DNA from: an uncultured Aquimarina sp.
Lineage (GTDB): Bacteria; Bacteroidota; Bacteroidia; Flavobacteriales; Flavobacteriaceae
Direction: 5' to 3'
Assembly: GCA_947501475.1 (NCBI GenBank)
Contig: CANMWA010000008.1
Span: forward strand, 1-64,000
Length of the DNA stretch: 64,000 bases
In this document: piece by piece, positions 13,205-22,596 of the stretch
How the letters are laid out: each line of letters begins with the position of its first letter
Position numbering within the stretch: the stretch's first letter is position 1
Notes under the pieces: generated by a model
Seen by the model: only the letters and a program-made list of their open reading frames with translations
The model's database searches: none
What the model was told of the DNA's origin: nothing
Translations under genes and position numbers: made by a program

Positions 13205-15832
13205 TTACACCTTTGATGCTTTCTGTCTGGTTAACATACGTTTAATCTCATTAAGCTTCATTAATGCCTCTACCGGAGTAAGCGTATCGATATCAATATG
13301 TAAAATTTCTTCTTTGATTTCTTCTAGTAAAGGATCATCAAGATTAAAGAAACTTAATTGCAATTCGTCGTCGTCCTGCATCCCTTTAATTTTATCAGTT
13401 AGCTCCTCACTACTATGAGATTTTTCGAGTTTTTTAAGCATTTTATTAGCTCTATGCAAAACTTGTTGAGGCATCCCTGCCATTTTTGCTACATGAATCC
13501 CAAAACTATGTTCACTACCTCCTGGCACAAGTTTTCGTAAAAACAATACATTGTTTTTAAGTTCTTTTACAGATACGTTATAATTTTTGATACGACCAAA
13601 AGTTTCGCACATCTCATTTAACTCATGATAATGTGTAGCAAAAAGTGTTTTTGGTTTTGCAGGATGTTCATGTAAAAACTCGCTAATTGCCCATGCTATC
13701 GAAATACCATCATATGTACTGGTACCTCTTCCTATTTCATCTAATAGTACAAGGCTTCGGTCTGAAATATTATTAAGGATACTCGCGGTTTCATTCATCT
13801 CTACCATAAACGTAGACTCGCCCATAGAGATGTTATCACTAGCCCCTACCCTGGTAAATATTTTATCTACCACTCCAATTTTTGCTGCTGACGCAGGAAT
13901 AAAGCATCCCATTTGTGCTAACAATACAATCAATGCTGTTTGGCGTAATATAGCAGATTTACCACTCATATTAGGCCCTGTAATCATAATCATTTGCTGT
14001 TGTTCTCTATCCAGCAATACGTTATTGGCTATATATTGTTCGCCTGGTGGTAATTGTTTTTCGATTACTGGATGACGTCCGTTTTTAATTTCGAGATCAA
14101 ACGATTCATCGATCAAAGGCCGTACATACTTATTTTCTTGAGCTAATTGTGCAAAAGAGCATAAGCAATCTAATTGACCAATCAATGCAGCGTTTAATTG
14201 TACAGGTTTAATATATTCATTCATCCAAAGTACCAGATCACTAAAAAGCTGTTGTTCGAGTGCTAGAATTTTTTCTTCTGCCCCTAGTATTTTGGCTTCA
14301 TATTCTTTAAGTTCTTCAGTAATATATCGCTCTGCACTTACCAAAGTTTGTTTACGTATCCAGGTATCTGGCACTTTATCTTTATGCGTGTTTCGAACTT
14401 CAATATAATATCCAAATACATTATTTGATGCTATTTTTAAGGATGTAATTCCTGTAGCTTCGGTCTCTCTTTCCAGCATTTTATCCAGGTAATCTTTTCC
14501 TGAAAATGCAATAGACCGCAATTCATCTAATTCATCCAAATATCCACTGGCAATCGTATTTCCTTTTAATATATTTACCGGAGCTTCTTCATTAAGCGTT
14601 TCTTTTATTTTATCCCGAAGTAATTCGCAATCATTCAAGGTGTCTCCAATCACTTTTAATGCATCATTTTTACTATTTGATGCTTGTGATTTTATAGGCA
14701 CAATAGCTTCTAGAGAATTTTTAAGTTGGATCACCTCACGAGGGTTTACTTTGCCGGTAGCAATTTTAGAAATCAATCGCTCGATATCCCCTATTTGTTT
14801 GATTTGATGCTGGATTTTTTGATGCAATTCAGAATTATCTAGAAAAAACTGAACCACTTCGTGACGTTTCTGTATGGCGGTGCTATTTTTAAGCGGTAGC
14901 GCCAACCAGCGTTTTAATGTACGGCCTCCCATAGGAGAAATCGTTTTATCAATCACATCCAAAAGGGTAACTGCATTGGTAGCATTAGCGTGATATAGTT
15001 CGAGATTACGAATCGTAAACCGATCCATCCAGATATATTGATCCTCGGCAATACGTTGTATCGCAGTAATATGTTTTAGCTTATGGTGCTGGGTTTCATT
15101 TAAATAATGTAAAATTACCCCGGCAGCAATGACCCCTTCTTGTAAATGATCTACCCCGAACCCTTTTAATGAAGTAGTCTCAAAATGATCATTCAGTGTT
15201 TCGTTGGCAAAATCGGTTTTAAAAACCCAATCTTCCAAAAAGAAAGCATGATAATCTTGTCCGAAATCCTGATAAAAAGTTTGCTTTTTTGGTTTTGTGA
15301 TCAGCACTTCACTAGGGTTAAAATTTTGCAGTAATTTATCCATATGCGCTACATCGCCCTGTGCTGTCAAAAACTCACCAGTAGAGACATCCAAAAAAGC
15401 AATTCCAACTTCTTTTTTTCCATAGTGTAGTGCACACAAAAAGTTATTGGTTTTGCTTTGTAGCACCTCATCGTTTAATGCTACTCCTGGAGTCACTAAC
15501 TCTGTTACCCCTCTTTTTACAATAGTTTTGGTTTGTTTTGGGTCCTCTAGTTGATCACAAATCGCTACGCGCTCTCCTGCTTTAACTAACTTTGGCAAAT
15601 AGGTATTCAAAGAATGGTGCGGAAATCCAGCCAATGCTGTTTCTTGCTCACTTCCATTACCTCTTTTGGTCAAAACAATATTAAGAATCCCTGCTGCCTT
15701 GATGGCATCTTTACCAAAAGTTTCATAAAAATCTCCAACTCTAAACAATAATAATGCATCAGGATATTTAGCCTTGATCGCATTATATTGCTTCATTAAT
15801 GGGGTCACTTTCTTTTCGTTCTTTCCTGCCAT
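13205..15832 (-). CDS. mutS: DNA mismatch repair protein MutS
   Basis: 875 residues, normal MutS1 length. The N-terminal mismatch-recognition domain carries the Phe-X-Glu motif (VGDFYETFG, residues ~36-44). The core and clamp follow, then the ATPase with Walker [10 protein letters not shown] (near 617-625), the signature block [14 protein letters not shown] and Walker [21 protein letters not shown]. It recognises mismatches and recruits MutL. Next to the tRNA pair on the same strand, with its own start region shared divergently with the TrmH-type gene. Confidence 0.98.
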   Translation of the reverse strand: MAGKNEKKVTPLMKQYNAIKAKYPDALLLFRVGDFYETFGKDAIKAAGILNIVLTKRGNGSEQETALAGFPHHSLNTYLPKLVKAGERVAICDQLEDPKQTKTIVKRGVTELVTPGVALNDEVLQSKTNNFLCALHYGKKEVGIAFLDVSTGEFLTAQGDVAHMDKLLQNFNPSEVLITKPKKQTFYQDFGQDYHAFFLEDWVFKTDFANETLNDHFETTSLKGFGVDHLQEGVIAAGVILHYLNETQHHKLKHITAIQRIAEDQYIWMDRFTIRNLELYHANATNAVTLLDVIDKTISPMGGRTLKRWLALPLKNSTAIQKRHEVVQFFLDNSELHQKIQHQIKQIGDIERLISKIATGKVNPREVIQLKNSLEAIVPIKSQASNSKNDALKVIGDTLNDCELLRDKIKETLNEEAPVNILKGNTIASGYLDELDELRSIAFSGKDYLDKMLERETEATGITSLKIASNNVFGYYIEVRNTHKDKVPDTWIRKQTLVSAERYITEELKEYEAKILGAEEKILALEQQLFSDLVLWMNEYIKPVQLNAALIGQLDCLCSFAQLAQENKYVRPLIDESFDLEIKNGRHPVIEKQLPPGEQYIANNVLLDREQQQMIMITGPNMSGKSAILRQTALIVLLAQMGCFIPASAAKIGVVDKIFTRVGASDNISMGESTFMVEMNETASILNNISDRSLVLLDEIGRGTSTYDGISIAWAISEFLHEHPAKPKTLFATHYHELNEMCETFGRIKNYNVSVKELKNNVLFLRKLVPGGSEHSFGIHVAKMAGMPQQVLHRANKMLKKLEKSHSSEELTDKIKGMQDDDELQLSFFNLDDPLLEEIKEEILHIDIDTLTPVEALMKLNEIKRMLTRQKASKV

Positions 15833-15990
15833 TCAGCATATAATTTATGAATCCTGCTAAAGTAACTATTCTCCTATTTTTTTTGAAATATAGCCATTAG
15901 GAGTTATTCAATTTTATTCACATTTTTTTCTCGAGGTTGATAATGCTTTATCGGTAACCGGTAGTTGTTAGCATTCATAAAAACGAATTT

Positions 15991-16016
15991 TGGATTTCAG
16001 CCTACGCTGGAATGAC
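15991..16016 (+). repeat. REP-like sequence
   Basis: TGGATTTCAGCCTACGCTGG then AATGACA is of the common intergenic repeat type that pairs GGATTYCxGCCTxCGCxGGAAT. It contains an ATG (16012) that is in frame with the next gene but should not be its start. Confidence 0.65.
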
Positions 16017-16044
16017 AATAAATGATATTTTTGCACCGATGGAA

Positions 16045-16572
16045 ATGAACAGAAAACTAAAAAACAGCGAGCTCGATCGTAAAACTATCGAAGAATTCAA
16101 GGCTTCAGAAAAAACACCTTTGATCATTATTTTGGATAATATCAGAAGTTTAAATAATATTGGATCGGTTTTTAGAACTGCCGATGCTTTTTTGATTGAA
16201 AAAATTTATCTCTGTGGTATTACTGCAACTCCACCACACAAAGACATCCAAAAAACAGCTCTTGGCGCAACAGAAACTGTAGATTGGGAACATCAAAAAG
16301 ATACTTTAGAGCTTATCAAAAATCTCAAATCCGAAAATGTAAAAATATTATCTATCGAGCAGGCCGAAAATGCAACCATGTTAAATGATTTTACACCAGA
16401 ATCCAATCAAAAATATGCTGTGATTTTTGGAAATGAAGTAAAAGGCGTACAACAAGAGGTAGTTTCAGAAAGCGATACCGTTATCGAGATCCCCCAATTT
16501 GGAAGTAAACATTCACTAAATATTTCTGTAAGTGCCGGAGTTGTTGTTTGGGATTTGTTCAATAAATTATAA
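16045..16572 (+). CDS. TrmH-family (SpoU) RNA 2'-O-methyltransferase
   Basis: 176 residues from ATG 16045 (MNRKLKNSELDRK), chosen because relatives begin this way and the upstream in-frame ATG at 16012 lies in a REP-like repeat. SPOUT motifs are clear: motif 1 LDNIRSLNNIGSVFRTADAF, motif 2 AVIFGNEVKGV, motif 3 IPQFGSKHSLNISVSAGV. Uses S-adenosylmethionine to methylate ribose in tRNA or rRNA; the exact target is unknown. Confidence 0.92.
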   Translation: MNRKLKNSELDRKTIEEFKASEKTPLIIILDNIRSLNNIGSVFRTADAFLIEKIYLCGITATPPHKDIQKTALGATETVDWEHQKDTLELIKNLKSENVKILSIEQAENATMLNDFTPESNQKYAVIFGNEVKGVQQEVVSESDTVIEIPQFGSKHSLNISVSAGVVVWDLFNKL

Positions 16573-16737
16573 GAAATTAACCTATCCTCTTCGATATCAT
16601 TACAGTATCTCGAGATAATCCAAATCCGAAAATGTTAAAATATTAACACAAAAAACAATTTTGTAGGGGTATTTGCGTTATTGTACGTCTATATAAGCAA
16701 GAACTATTTAGACAACCATTAACTAAACACAAACTCC

Positions 16738-18933
16738 ATGAAATCAAAGAAAAGATTATTAGTTATTCTTTCTTTCTTATTGTTAACCCTGGTGAGATTC
16801 GGGTATGCACAAGAAGAAAAAGAATGTGGTGCAGAAACACCAAAAGATTATGGCGCTTTCATGCTTAAAAGACTTAAATCAATTTCTAACGCAAAAGCAT
16901 TATCTACACCGGTATCATTACCCGTACAACATCATGTTTCGCGTACTTCAAACGGAAATTCTGCTGCAGTATCCAGTGCAGATATTCGAGATGTGATGAG
17001 GGAGCTTAATGCTACTTATGCACCCATGAATATTTCATTTTATGAATATAGCCCAACAAAATTTATTGATAATAGTAGCTGGAACCCTACTTTTAATAAA
17101 AATAATGATAGCCAACTAAGACAGTATGAAGTTGCTGAAGCGATCAATGTTTTTTATTTTACAGAAGTAACATCAGGAAGTTCTACGATTTGTGGATTTG
17201 CAAAATTTCCCGGAAGCGGAAACCGAGTAGTATTAGATGCATCATGCTCTCAAAACGGATCAACATCCTCTCATGAAATAGGCCATTATTTCTCGATACT
17301 TCATACGCACTCTACATCTAGGGGGCGAGAATTAGTACGCCGTACTAATTGTAATAGTGCTGGAGATTTTTTCTGTGATACTCCTGCAGATCCAAGACTT
17401 AGTAGCCTTGTAAATTCTAGTTGTAACTATACTGGCTCTGCTACAGATGCTAATGGAGATCGATATCAGCCTGATACTCGTAATGTAATGTCATATACTC
17501 GAAAAAGTTGTCGTACCGGAGGTTTTTCAAATCAACAACAAGATGCTATTGTAGTATCATTACAATCGGATCGAGCATATTTACTAAACACAACAAACCC
17601 TCCTGCATGTACCAATATTAGTAACTTTCCATACAGTGAAAGTTTTGAATCTGGTTTCGGAGACTGGAACAATGCATCTGGTGATGATATAGACTGGACC
17701 AGAGATTCTGGCGGAACTCCTTCTACTGGAACTGGCCCATCTAACGGGCAAGATGGTTCTTTCTATTTATATACCGAAGCTTCTACAAATGTATCACCCC
17801 CAGGAAGTCCAAGTAAAGTTGCGATATTAGACAGTCCGTGTTTTGATTTCAGTAATGCATCTGGCTTATCATTAGAGTTTGGATATCATATGTTAGGAAC
17901 AGATATGGGAACCATGGAAGTTTTAGTAAGTACTAATAATGGTACTTCATACAGTTCTATTTGGTCTCAAAACGGAAACAAAGGAGATACATGGAACCAA
18001 GCAACCGTAAGTCTTGCTGCATATTCGGGTTCTGTTATCAAAATACGATTTAAAGGAACCACCGGAAGCAGCTGGAGAAGTGATCTATCTATTGATAATA
18101 TAAAGATCACCTCATCCACAACAAACCCTCCTAGTGCTTGTGATGGTATTACAAGTTTTCCATACAGAAAAAGTTTTGAACCAGATTTTGGCTCATGGAC
18201 TCAAGAAACTAGCGATGATATAGATTGGTCTTTGGATAGCAATACTACTCCATCATCAAATACAGGACCATCGGCTCCAACCCACGGAAGTAATTACACA
18301 TTTACTGAAGCATCAGGTAACGGAACCGGATATCCTAATAAGGTAGCTTTATTAACTAGTCCTTGTATAGATTTAACTAACGAAGCCAATGCACAACTTA
18401 GTTTTGATTATCATATGTATGGTGCTAATATGGGAACTCTTGAAATGAGAGCTTCTACAAATGATGGTAGTTCATGGACTACTATTTGGAGTCTTAATGG
18501 TGATCAGGGAAATACCTGGAATGCTCAAACCGTAAGTTTATCAGCATATAGTGGTAGCACTATCAAATTACAACTTAAAGGTACAACAGGTTCAAGTTAC
18601 AGAAGTGATATGGCCATTGATAATATAAACATCACATCGAGTAGTAGTGACAATGCTGATAGTGATGACATCGATGGTAGTATCTCTAAAAGTATTAGTA
18701 TTTTTCCGAATCCGATAACATCTGGATTGTTGAATATACAATATCCAAGAACATCAACTACAAATGAGTCTGTAAACATTACCATCACAGATTTCTTAGG
18801 AAAAAGAGTTGATGCATTTGATTTCAATACAGAAACAACAACCTACAACATTAGCCATCTAAGCAAGGGTGTCTATTTTATAATCATTGAAGGTAAAGAA
18901 GGTAGAATTAATAGAAAACTCATTAAAAATTAG
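16738..18933 (+). CDS. Secreted M43-like zinc metalloprotease with two MAM-like domains and T9SS sorting domain
   Basis: 731 residues. Signal peptide to about residue 24 (GYAQ). The catalytic domain has HEIGHYFSILH (His179, Glu180, His183, His189) and a Met-turn NVMSY, as in M43 cytophagalysins; the usual glycine of HExxHxxGxxH is serine here. Two tandem MAM/jelly-roll-like repeats follow (about 290-460 and 466-635), each starting CxxIxxFPY, with DDIDW and the closing DNIKITSS/DNINITSS motif. The last 78 residues are a type A type IX secretion C-terminal domain (ISIFPNPITSG, GVYFIII, RKLIKN). Probably a surface or extracellular protease. Monocistronic. Confidence 0.88.
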   Translation: MKSKKRLLVILSFLLLTLVRFGYAQEEKECGAETPKDYGAFMLKRLKSISNAKALSTPVSLPVQHHVSRTSNGNSAAVSSADIRDVMRELNATYAPMNISFYEYSPTKFIDNSSWNPTFNKNNDSQLRQYEVAEAINVFYFTEVTSGSSTICGFAKFPGSGNRVVLDASCSQNGSTSSHEIGHYFSILHTHSTSRGRELVRRTNCNSAGDFFCDTPADPRLSSLVNSSCNYTGSATDANGDRYQPDTRNVMSYTRKSCRTGGFSNQQQDAIVVSLQSDRAYLLNTTNPPACTNISNFPYSESFESGFGDWNNASGDDIDWTRDSGGTPSTGTGPSNGQDGSFYLYTEASTNVSPPGSPSKVAILDSPCFDFSNASGLSLEFGYHMLGTDMGTMEVLVSTNNGTSYSSIWSQNGNKGDTWNQATVSLAAYSGSVIKIRFKGTTGSSWRSDLSIDNIKITSSTTNPPSACDGITSFPYRKSFEPDFGSWTQETSDDIDWSLDSNTTPSSNTGPSAPTHGSNYTFTEASGNGTGYPNKVALLTSPCIDLTNEANAQLSFDYHMYGANMGTLEMRASTNDGSSWTTIWSLNGDQGNTWNAQTVSLSAYSGSTIKLQLKGTTGSSYRSDMAIDNINITSSSSDNADSDDIDGSISKSISIFPNPITSGLLNIQYPRTSTTNESVNITITDFLGKRVDAFDFNTETTTYNISHLSKGVYFIIIEGKEGRINRKLIKN

Positions 18934-19036
18934 AGTTTGCTTTTAAATTTTGTTTACTGCCCGAAACTTGTTTTCGGGCAGTTTTGTTTTTATTAAGATA
19001 TCATCTGAAATTTGTTTTGTAAGTTTAGTGTTAAAT

Positions 19037-19081
19037 AGTTGGAAGTTGGAAGTTGGAAGTTGGAAGTTGGAAGTTGGAAGT
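19037..19081 (+). repeat. Heptamer microsatellite AGTTGGA x6
   Basis: Six perfect AGTTGGA units plus three bases. With the second array it lies in the 5' region of the dipeptidase gene. Confidence 0.97.
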
Positions 19082-19120
19082 CTGGGGTCTGAGGTTTGAG
19101 GTTGATATTTTACAAAACAA

Positions 19121-19186
19121 CTGAATACTGAATACTGAATACTGAATACTGAATACTGAATACTGAATACTGAATACTGAATACTG
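19121..19186 (+). repeat. Heptamer microsatellite CTGAATA x9
   Basis: Nine perfect CTGAATA units plus three bases, ending 23 bp before the dipeptidase ATG. Between the two arrays is a degenerate third heptamer-like stretch (GGTCTGA, GGTTTGA). Slipped-strand mispairing can change the copy number and so the promoter-to-start distance. Confidence 0.97.
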
Positions 19187-19209
19187 CTTAATAAAAAAAT
19201 AAAAACCAA

Positions 19210-20514
19210 ATGAAACGCTTCACATTATTACTTACTCTTAGTTTATTTTTTATCTCATGCAAACAAGAAAACACTCAAAAAGACACCATGTCTGAAGAAC
19301 AACTGATTGCCAAAGCAAAAGCAATTCATAACAAGATCATTACATTAGATACACATTGTGACATCAATGTAAAAAACTTTACAGACTCTATTAATTATAC
19401 CCAAGATCTTACTTCGCAAATAACCTTGCCAAAAATGAAAGAAGGTGGGCTAGATGTTGCCTGGTTTATAGTCTATACCGGTCAAGATTCTTTAACTACG
19501 GCTGGATACGAAAAAGCACATGAAATAGCCATGTCAAAGTTTGAAGCCATACATAAACTAACCAAAGATATAGCACCAGATCAGATTGAATTGGCATTAA
19601 CCTCTGATGATGTGCGCCGAATTCATAAAAAAGGAAAAAAAGTTGCTATGATCGGTATCGAAAATGGATATCCCGTAGGTACCGACATCACTAATGTCAA
19701 AAAATTCTATGATTTGGGTGCGCGATACATGTCGTTATCACATAACGGGCATAGCCAGCTTTGTGACTCAAATACAGGCGAAGCCGATGGCGTATGGTTA
19801 CATAATGGATTAAGTGATTTGGGTAAAGAAGTAATTGCAGAAATGAATAAAGTAGGGATTATGATTGATGTCTCGCACCCATCAAAAGAATCTATGCGAC
19901 AAATGATCGCCCTTACTAAAACACCAATTATCGCATCACATTCTTCGGCTAGAGCACTTTGTGATCATAGTAGAAATCTTGATGACGAGCAACTACAATG
20001 GTTAAAAGAAAATGGCGGTGTAGTACAAACCGTTGCGTTTACATCATACTTAAATACCGAAAAATTTGAAAAGAGAGTGGTTAAAGAAATAGAAATAGGA
20101 AAACAAATTGCAGATTCTATGGGTGTAACATGGTTAGAGCGCGAAGAGGTCATGAAATTAAGCACAGAAGAGAAAGAAAAATATTATGACTTTTTAGGAA
20201 AAATGGCAGCCATTAGAAGAGACAAAGTAAAGAAAAGAAACGACCTTCCTCCAGCTGTAGATGTCGTAGATTTTGTAAATCATATCGATTATATGGTCAA
20301 TAAAATTGGCATTGAGCATGTGGGTATAAGCTCAGATTTTGATGGTGGCGGTGGAATTGAAGGTTGGAGCGATGCTTCTGAAACATTTAACGTTACCCTA
20401 GAACTTGTAAAACGAGGATATACTGAAGAAGAAATAGAAAAATTATGGAGCGGCAATTTATTACGTGTACTTGATCAAGTACAAAAAGTAGCAAAAGAGC
20501 TTCAAGATAGTTAA
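19210..20514 (+). CDS. M19 membrane dipeptidase, lipoprotein
   Basis: 434 residues. Lipobox LFFISC with Cys17. M19 (renal dipeptidase) features: HCD metal ligands (His49, Asp51), GIENGYPVG with the bridging glutamate, SLSHNGHSQLCDS, IDVSHPSKESM, IASHSSARALCDH, and GISSDFDGGGG. Cleaves dipeptides, probably at the outer membrane or in the periplasm. The leader carries two heptamer arrays, so length variation could tune expression. Confidence 0.95.
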   Translation: MKRFTLLLTLSLFFISCKQENTQKDTMSEEQLIAKAKAIHNKIITLDTHCDINVKNFTDSINYTQDLTSQITLPKMKEGGLDVAWFIVYTGQDSLTTAGYEKAHEIAMSKFEAIHKLTKDIAPDQIELALTSDDVRRIHKKGKKVAMIGIENGYPVGTDITNVKKFYDLGARYMSLSHNGHSQLCDSNTGEADGVWLHNGLSDLGKEVIAEMNKVGIMIDVSHPSKESMRQMIALTKTPIIASHSSARALCDHSRNLDDEQLQWLKENGGVVQTVAFTSYLNTEKFEKRVVKEIEIGKQIADSMGVTWLEREEVMKLSTEEKEKYYDFLGKMAAIRRDKVKKRNDLPPAVDVVDFVNHIDYMVNKIGIEHVGISSDFDGGGGIEGWSDASETFNVTLELVKRGYTEEEIEKLWSGNLLRVLDQVQKVAKELQDS

Positions 20515-20576
20515 GTAAAAGCGCTATCGTAAGCTGTAGGAGATATTTATATATCTAATATTCAAATCAATTATAG

Positions 20577-21704
20577 TTAATTGCAAATTTCTTCTAATAT
20601 CGATATATAATCTGAGCGATTTGCTATAAAATCAAGTGCTGAAACATCAATAATTTTTGCATTAAATGCTGACTGTGATTTTATGAATTGTAGATATCCT
20701 TTATTAATCCTATCGAGGTATTCTGCGGGGATTTTTTGCTCATAATCCCTGCCTCTTTTTTTGATGTTTTCTAAAAGACGTTCGGTATTTTGATATAAAT
20801 AAATATACATACCTGGCTTTGCCAGGTTTCTATACATAAGATCAAATACTCTTTTATATAGTATAAATTCTTCTTCCTGTAAAGTGACTTTTGCAAAAAT
20901 CATGGACTTAAACACATCATAATCACTCACCACAAAGTCGGTAAACAAATCAAACTGGGCGATATCCTCCTGAAGCCTTTGGTAGCGATCTGCCAGAAAG
21001 GACATTTCGAGCGGAAAAGCATACCGCTCCATATCTTCATAAAACTTAGGCAGAAATGGATTGTCGGCAAAACGTTCGAGAATAAGTTTAGCATTAAACT
21101 CGCCTGCAATTAATTTGGCAAGGCTAGTTTTACCAGCACCAATATTGCCTTCGATGGTTAGGTATTGAAATTGAGACAGCCTATATGCATCCTTAGGATT
21201 TATAAGTTTTTCTTCAGTCTTATTAATTTCAGAGGTATCTGTAGTATTTTGTAATAATTGTGATACGGTTTGTTTTAGTATAGGATGCTCTTCTTTACCT
21301 GCAATTTCGGCTAATGGTTCTAAAACAAATCTTCGGTCCTGCAATGCCGGATGCGGAACTATTAAATCTTTGGTTTCTATCCTTCCTTCCGAAGAAAAAA
21401 TAATATCCAGATCGATAGTTCTGGCTTGATATTCTTTGGCATCACCTCTTTTTCTACCCAGTAACGTTTCAATCTTCATTAATAAATCCAAAACCTCTGC
21501 GGTCGAGTAAAAAGTATGCACAACGATACATGCATTATAAAAATCATCACTATCAAAACCCCATGCCGGCGTTTGATATATACCCGAAATTGAAACTACA
21601 TCTCCTATCGTAGTATAGGTTTCATGAATCGCTTTTTGGATAAAATCCAGACGATTGCCAATATTGCTTCCTAATGAAATATGTAGTACCTGAGTTATTT
21701 TCAA
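20577..21704 (-). CDS. folK: HPPK (FolK)-deoxynucleoside kinase fusion
   Basis: 375 residues with two enzymes. Residues 1-~140 are 6-hydroxymethyl-7,8-dihydropterin pyrophosphokinase (SLGSNIGNR, ARTIDLDIIF, VPHPALQDRRFVLEPL), a folate step. Residues ~178-375 are a deoxynucleoside kinase (P-loop GNIGAGKT at 186-193, LERFADNPFL, DRYQRLQ). This fusion is known in Bacteroidetes and links folate synthesis with nucleoside salvage. Convergent with the dipeptidase. Confidence 0.95.
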   Translation of the reverse strand: MKITQVLHISLGSNIGNRLDFIQKAIHETYTTIGDVVSISGIYQTPAWGFDSDDFYNACIVVHTFYSTAEVLDLLMKIETLLGRKRGDAKEYQARTIDLDIIFSSEGRIETKDLIVPHPALQDRRFVLEPLAEIAGKEEHPILKQTVSQLLQNTTDTSEINKTEEKLINPKDAYRLSQFQYLTIEGNIGAGKTSLAKLIAGEFNAKLILERFADNPFLPKFYEDMERYAFPLEMSFLADRYQRLQEDIAQFDLFTDFVVSDYDVFKSMIFAKVTLQEEEFILYKRVFDLMYRNLAKPGMYIYLYQNTERLLENIKKRGRDYEQKIPAEYLDRINKGYLQFIKSQSAFNAKIIDVSALDFIANRSDYISILEEICN

Positions 21705-21812
21705 GGTTGGATATTTATATTCTGGTCAGAACTCCTTATTTTAGAAGCAAATTAAGCAAAACAAAATCACTTCACCTTATTTTTTGATGAAGTATTATTA
21801 ACTTATTCTATT

Positions 21813-22520
21813 TTGAACGAATCCTCACTGAGCTTTAAAGACAAACGAGTAGCCTATCGAATATATTTGATCTTAGGCGCGCTGTTTATCTCATCTTTGG
21901 TTGCCTCCAACTTGATCTTTCAAAAATTCTTTTATTGGAATTTTTTTGGCATCTATACTTTTGAAATTTCTGTAGGCATCCTACCCTACCCAATTACTTT
22001 TTTGATTACAGATATTATTAGTGAAGTGTTCGGTAAACGCAAAGCAAATCAGATCGTTACTGCGGGTATTTTTGCATCGTTCTTTTCGTTATTAATTGTA
22101 TCTGCATCAGCTGCAGTTCCTGCTACAACATGGTCGCCAATTAATGATGCGATATTTAACCAGGTTTTTGGAGCTACGATAATTGCTGTTTTTGCATCGA
22201 TGATGGCATATCTTTTTGCACAATATATAGACATCCAGGTTTTTCATTTCTGGAAAAAAATTACACATGGCAAACACCTTTGGTTACGCAATAACTTTTC
22301 TACTTTCGCTTCTCAATTTATAGATACGCTAACTGTTTTGTTACTATTATGCTCGGCTGGTATTATTGAATGGGATCGTTTTGGAGTATTGCTTCTTAAT
22401 GGATTTTTGTTTAAAATACTTGTTGCTGCTCTAGATACTCCAGTTTTATATCTTGGGGTATATATTTTAAGACGACGATTTGGTTTAAAACAAGGTGGGG
22501 AATTGACTTTAGAAATTTAA
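21813..22520 (+). CDS. Queuosine precursor transporter (YhhQ/VUT family)
   Basis: 235 residues from a TTG start (LSFKDKRVAYRIYLILGALF). Six or so hydrophobic helices; family motifs PYPITFLITDIISEVFGKR and ASQFIDTLTVLLL. Imports queuine or preQ precursors for tRNA modification. TTG is chosen because no ATG lies near and homologous sequence begins here. Confidence 0.88.
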   Translation: MNESSLSFKDKRVAYRIYLILGALFISSLVASNLIFQKFFYWNFFGIYTFEISVGILPYPITFLITDIISEVFGKRKANQIVTAGIFASFFSLLIVSASAAVPATTWSPINDAIFNQVFGATIIAVFASMMAYLFAQYIDIQVFHFWKKITHGKHLWLRNNFSTFASQFIDTLTVLLLLCSAGIIEWDRFGVLLLNGFLFKILVAALDTPVLYLGVYILRRRFGLKQGGELTLEI

Positions 22521-22596
22521 AGCTACCAAATGGTTAACTTAAAAATGTAACATAGTATCTTTACATATCGTTATTGTATATAAAAGCCCTATACTC

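Noticed and set aside
18943..19209. Minus-strand frame of 88 codons over the heptamer arrays
   Set aside because: Its sequence is the translated microsatellite (repeated QYSVFSI) and has no gene features.
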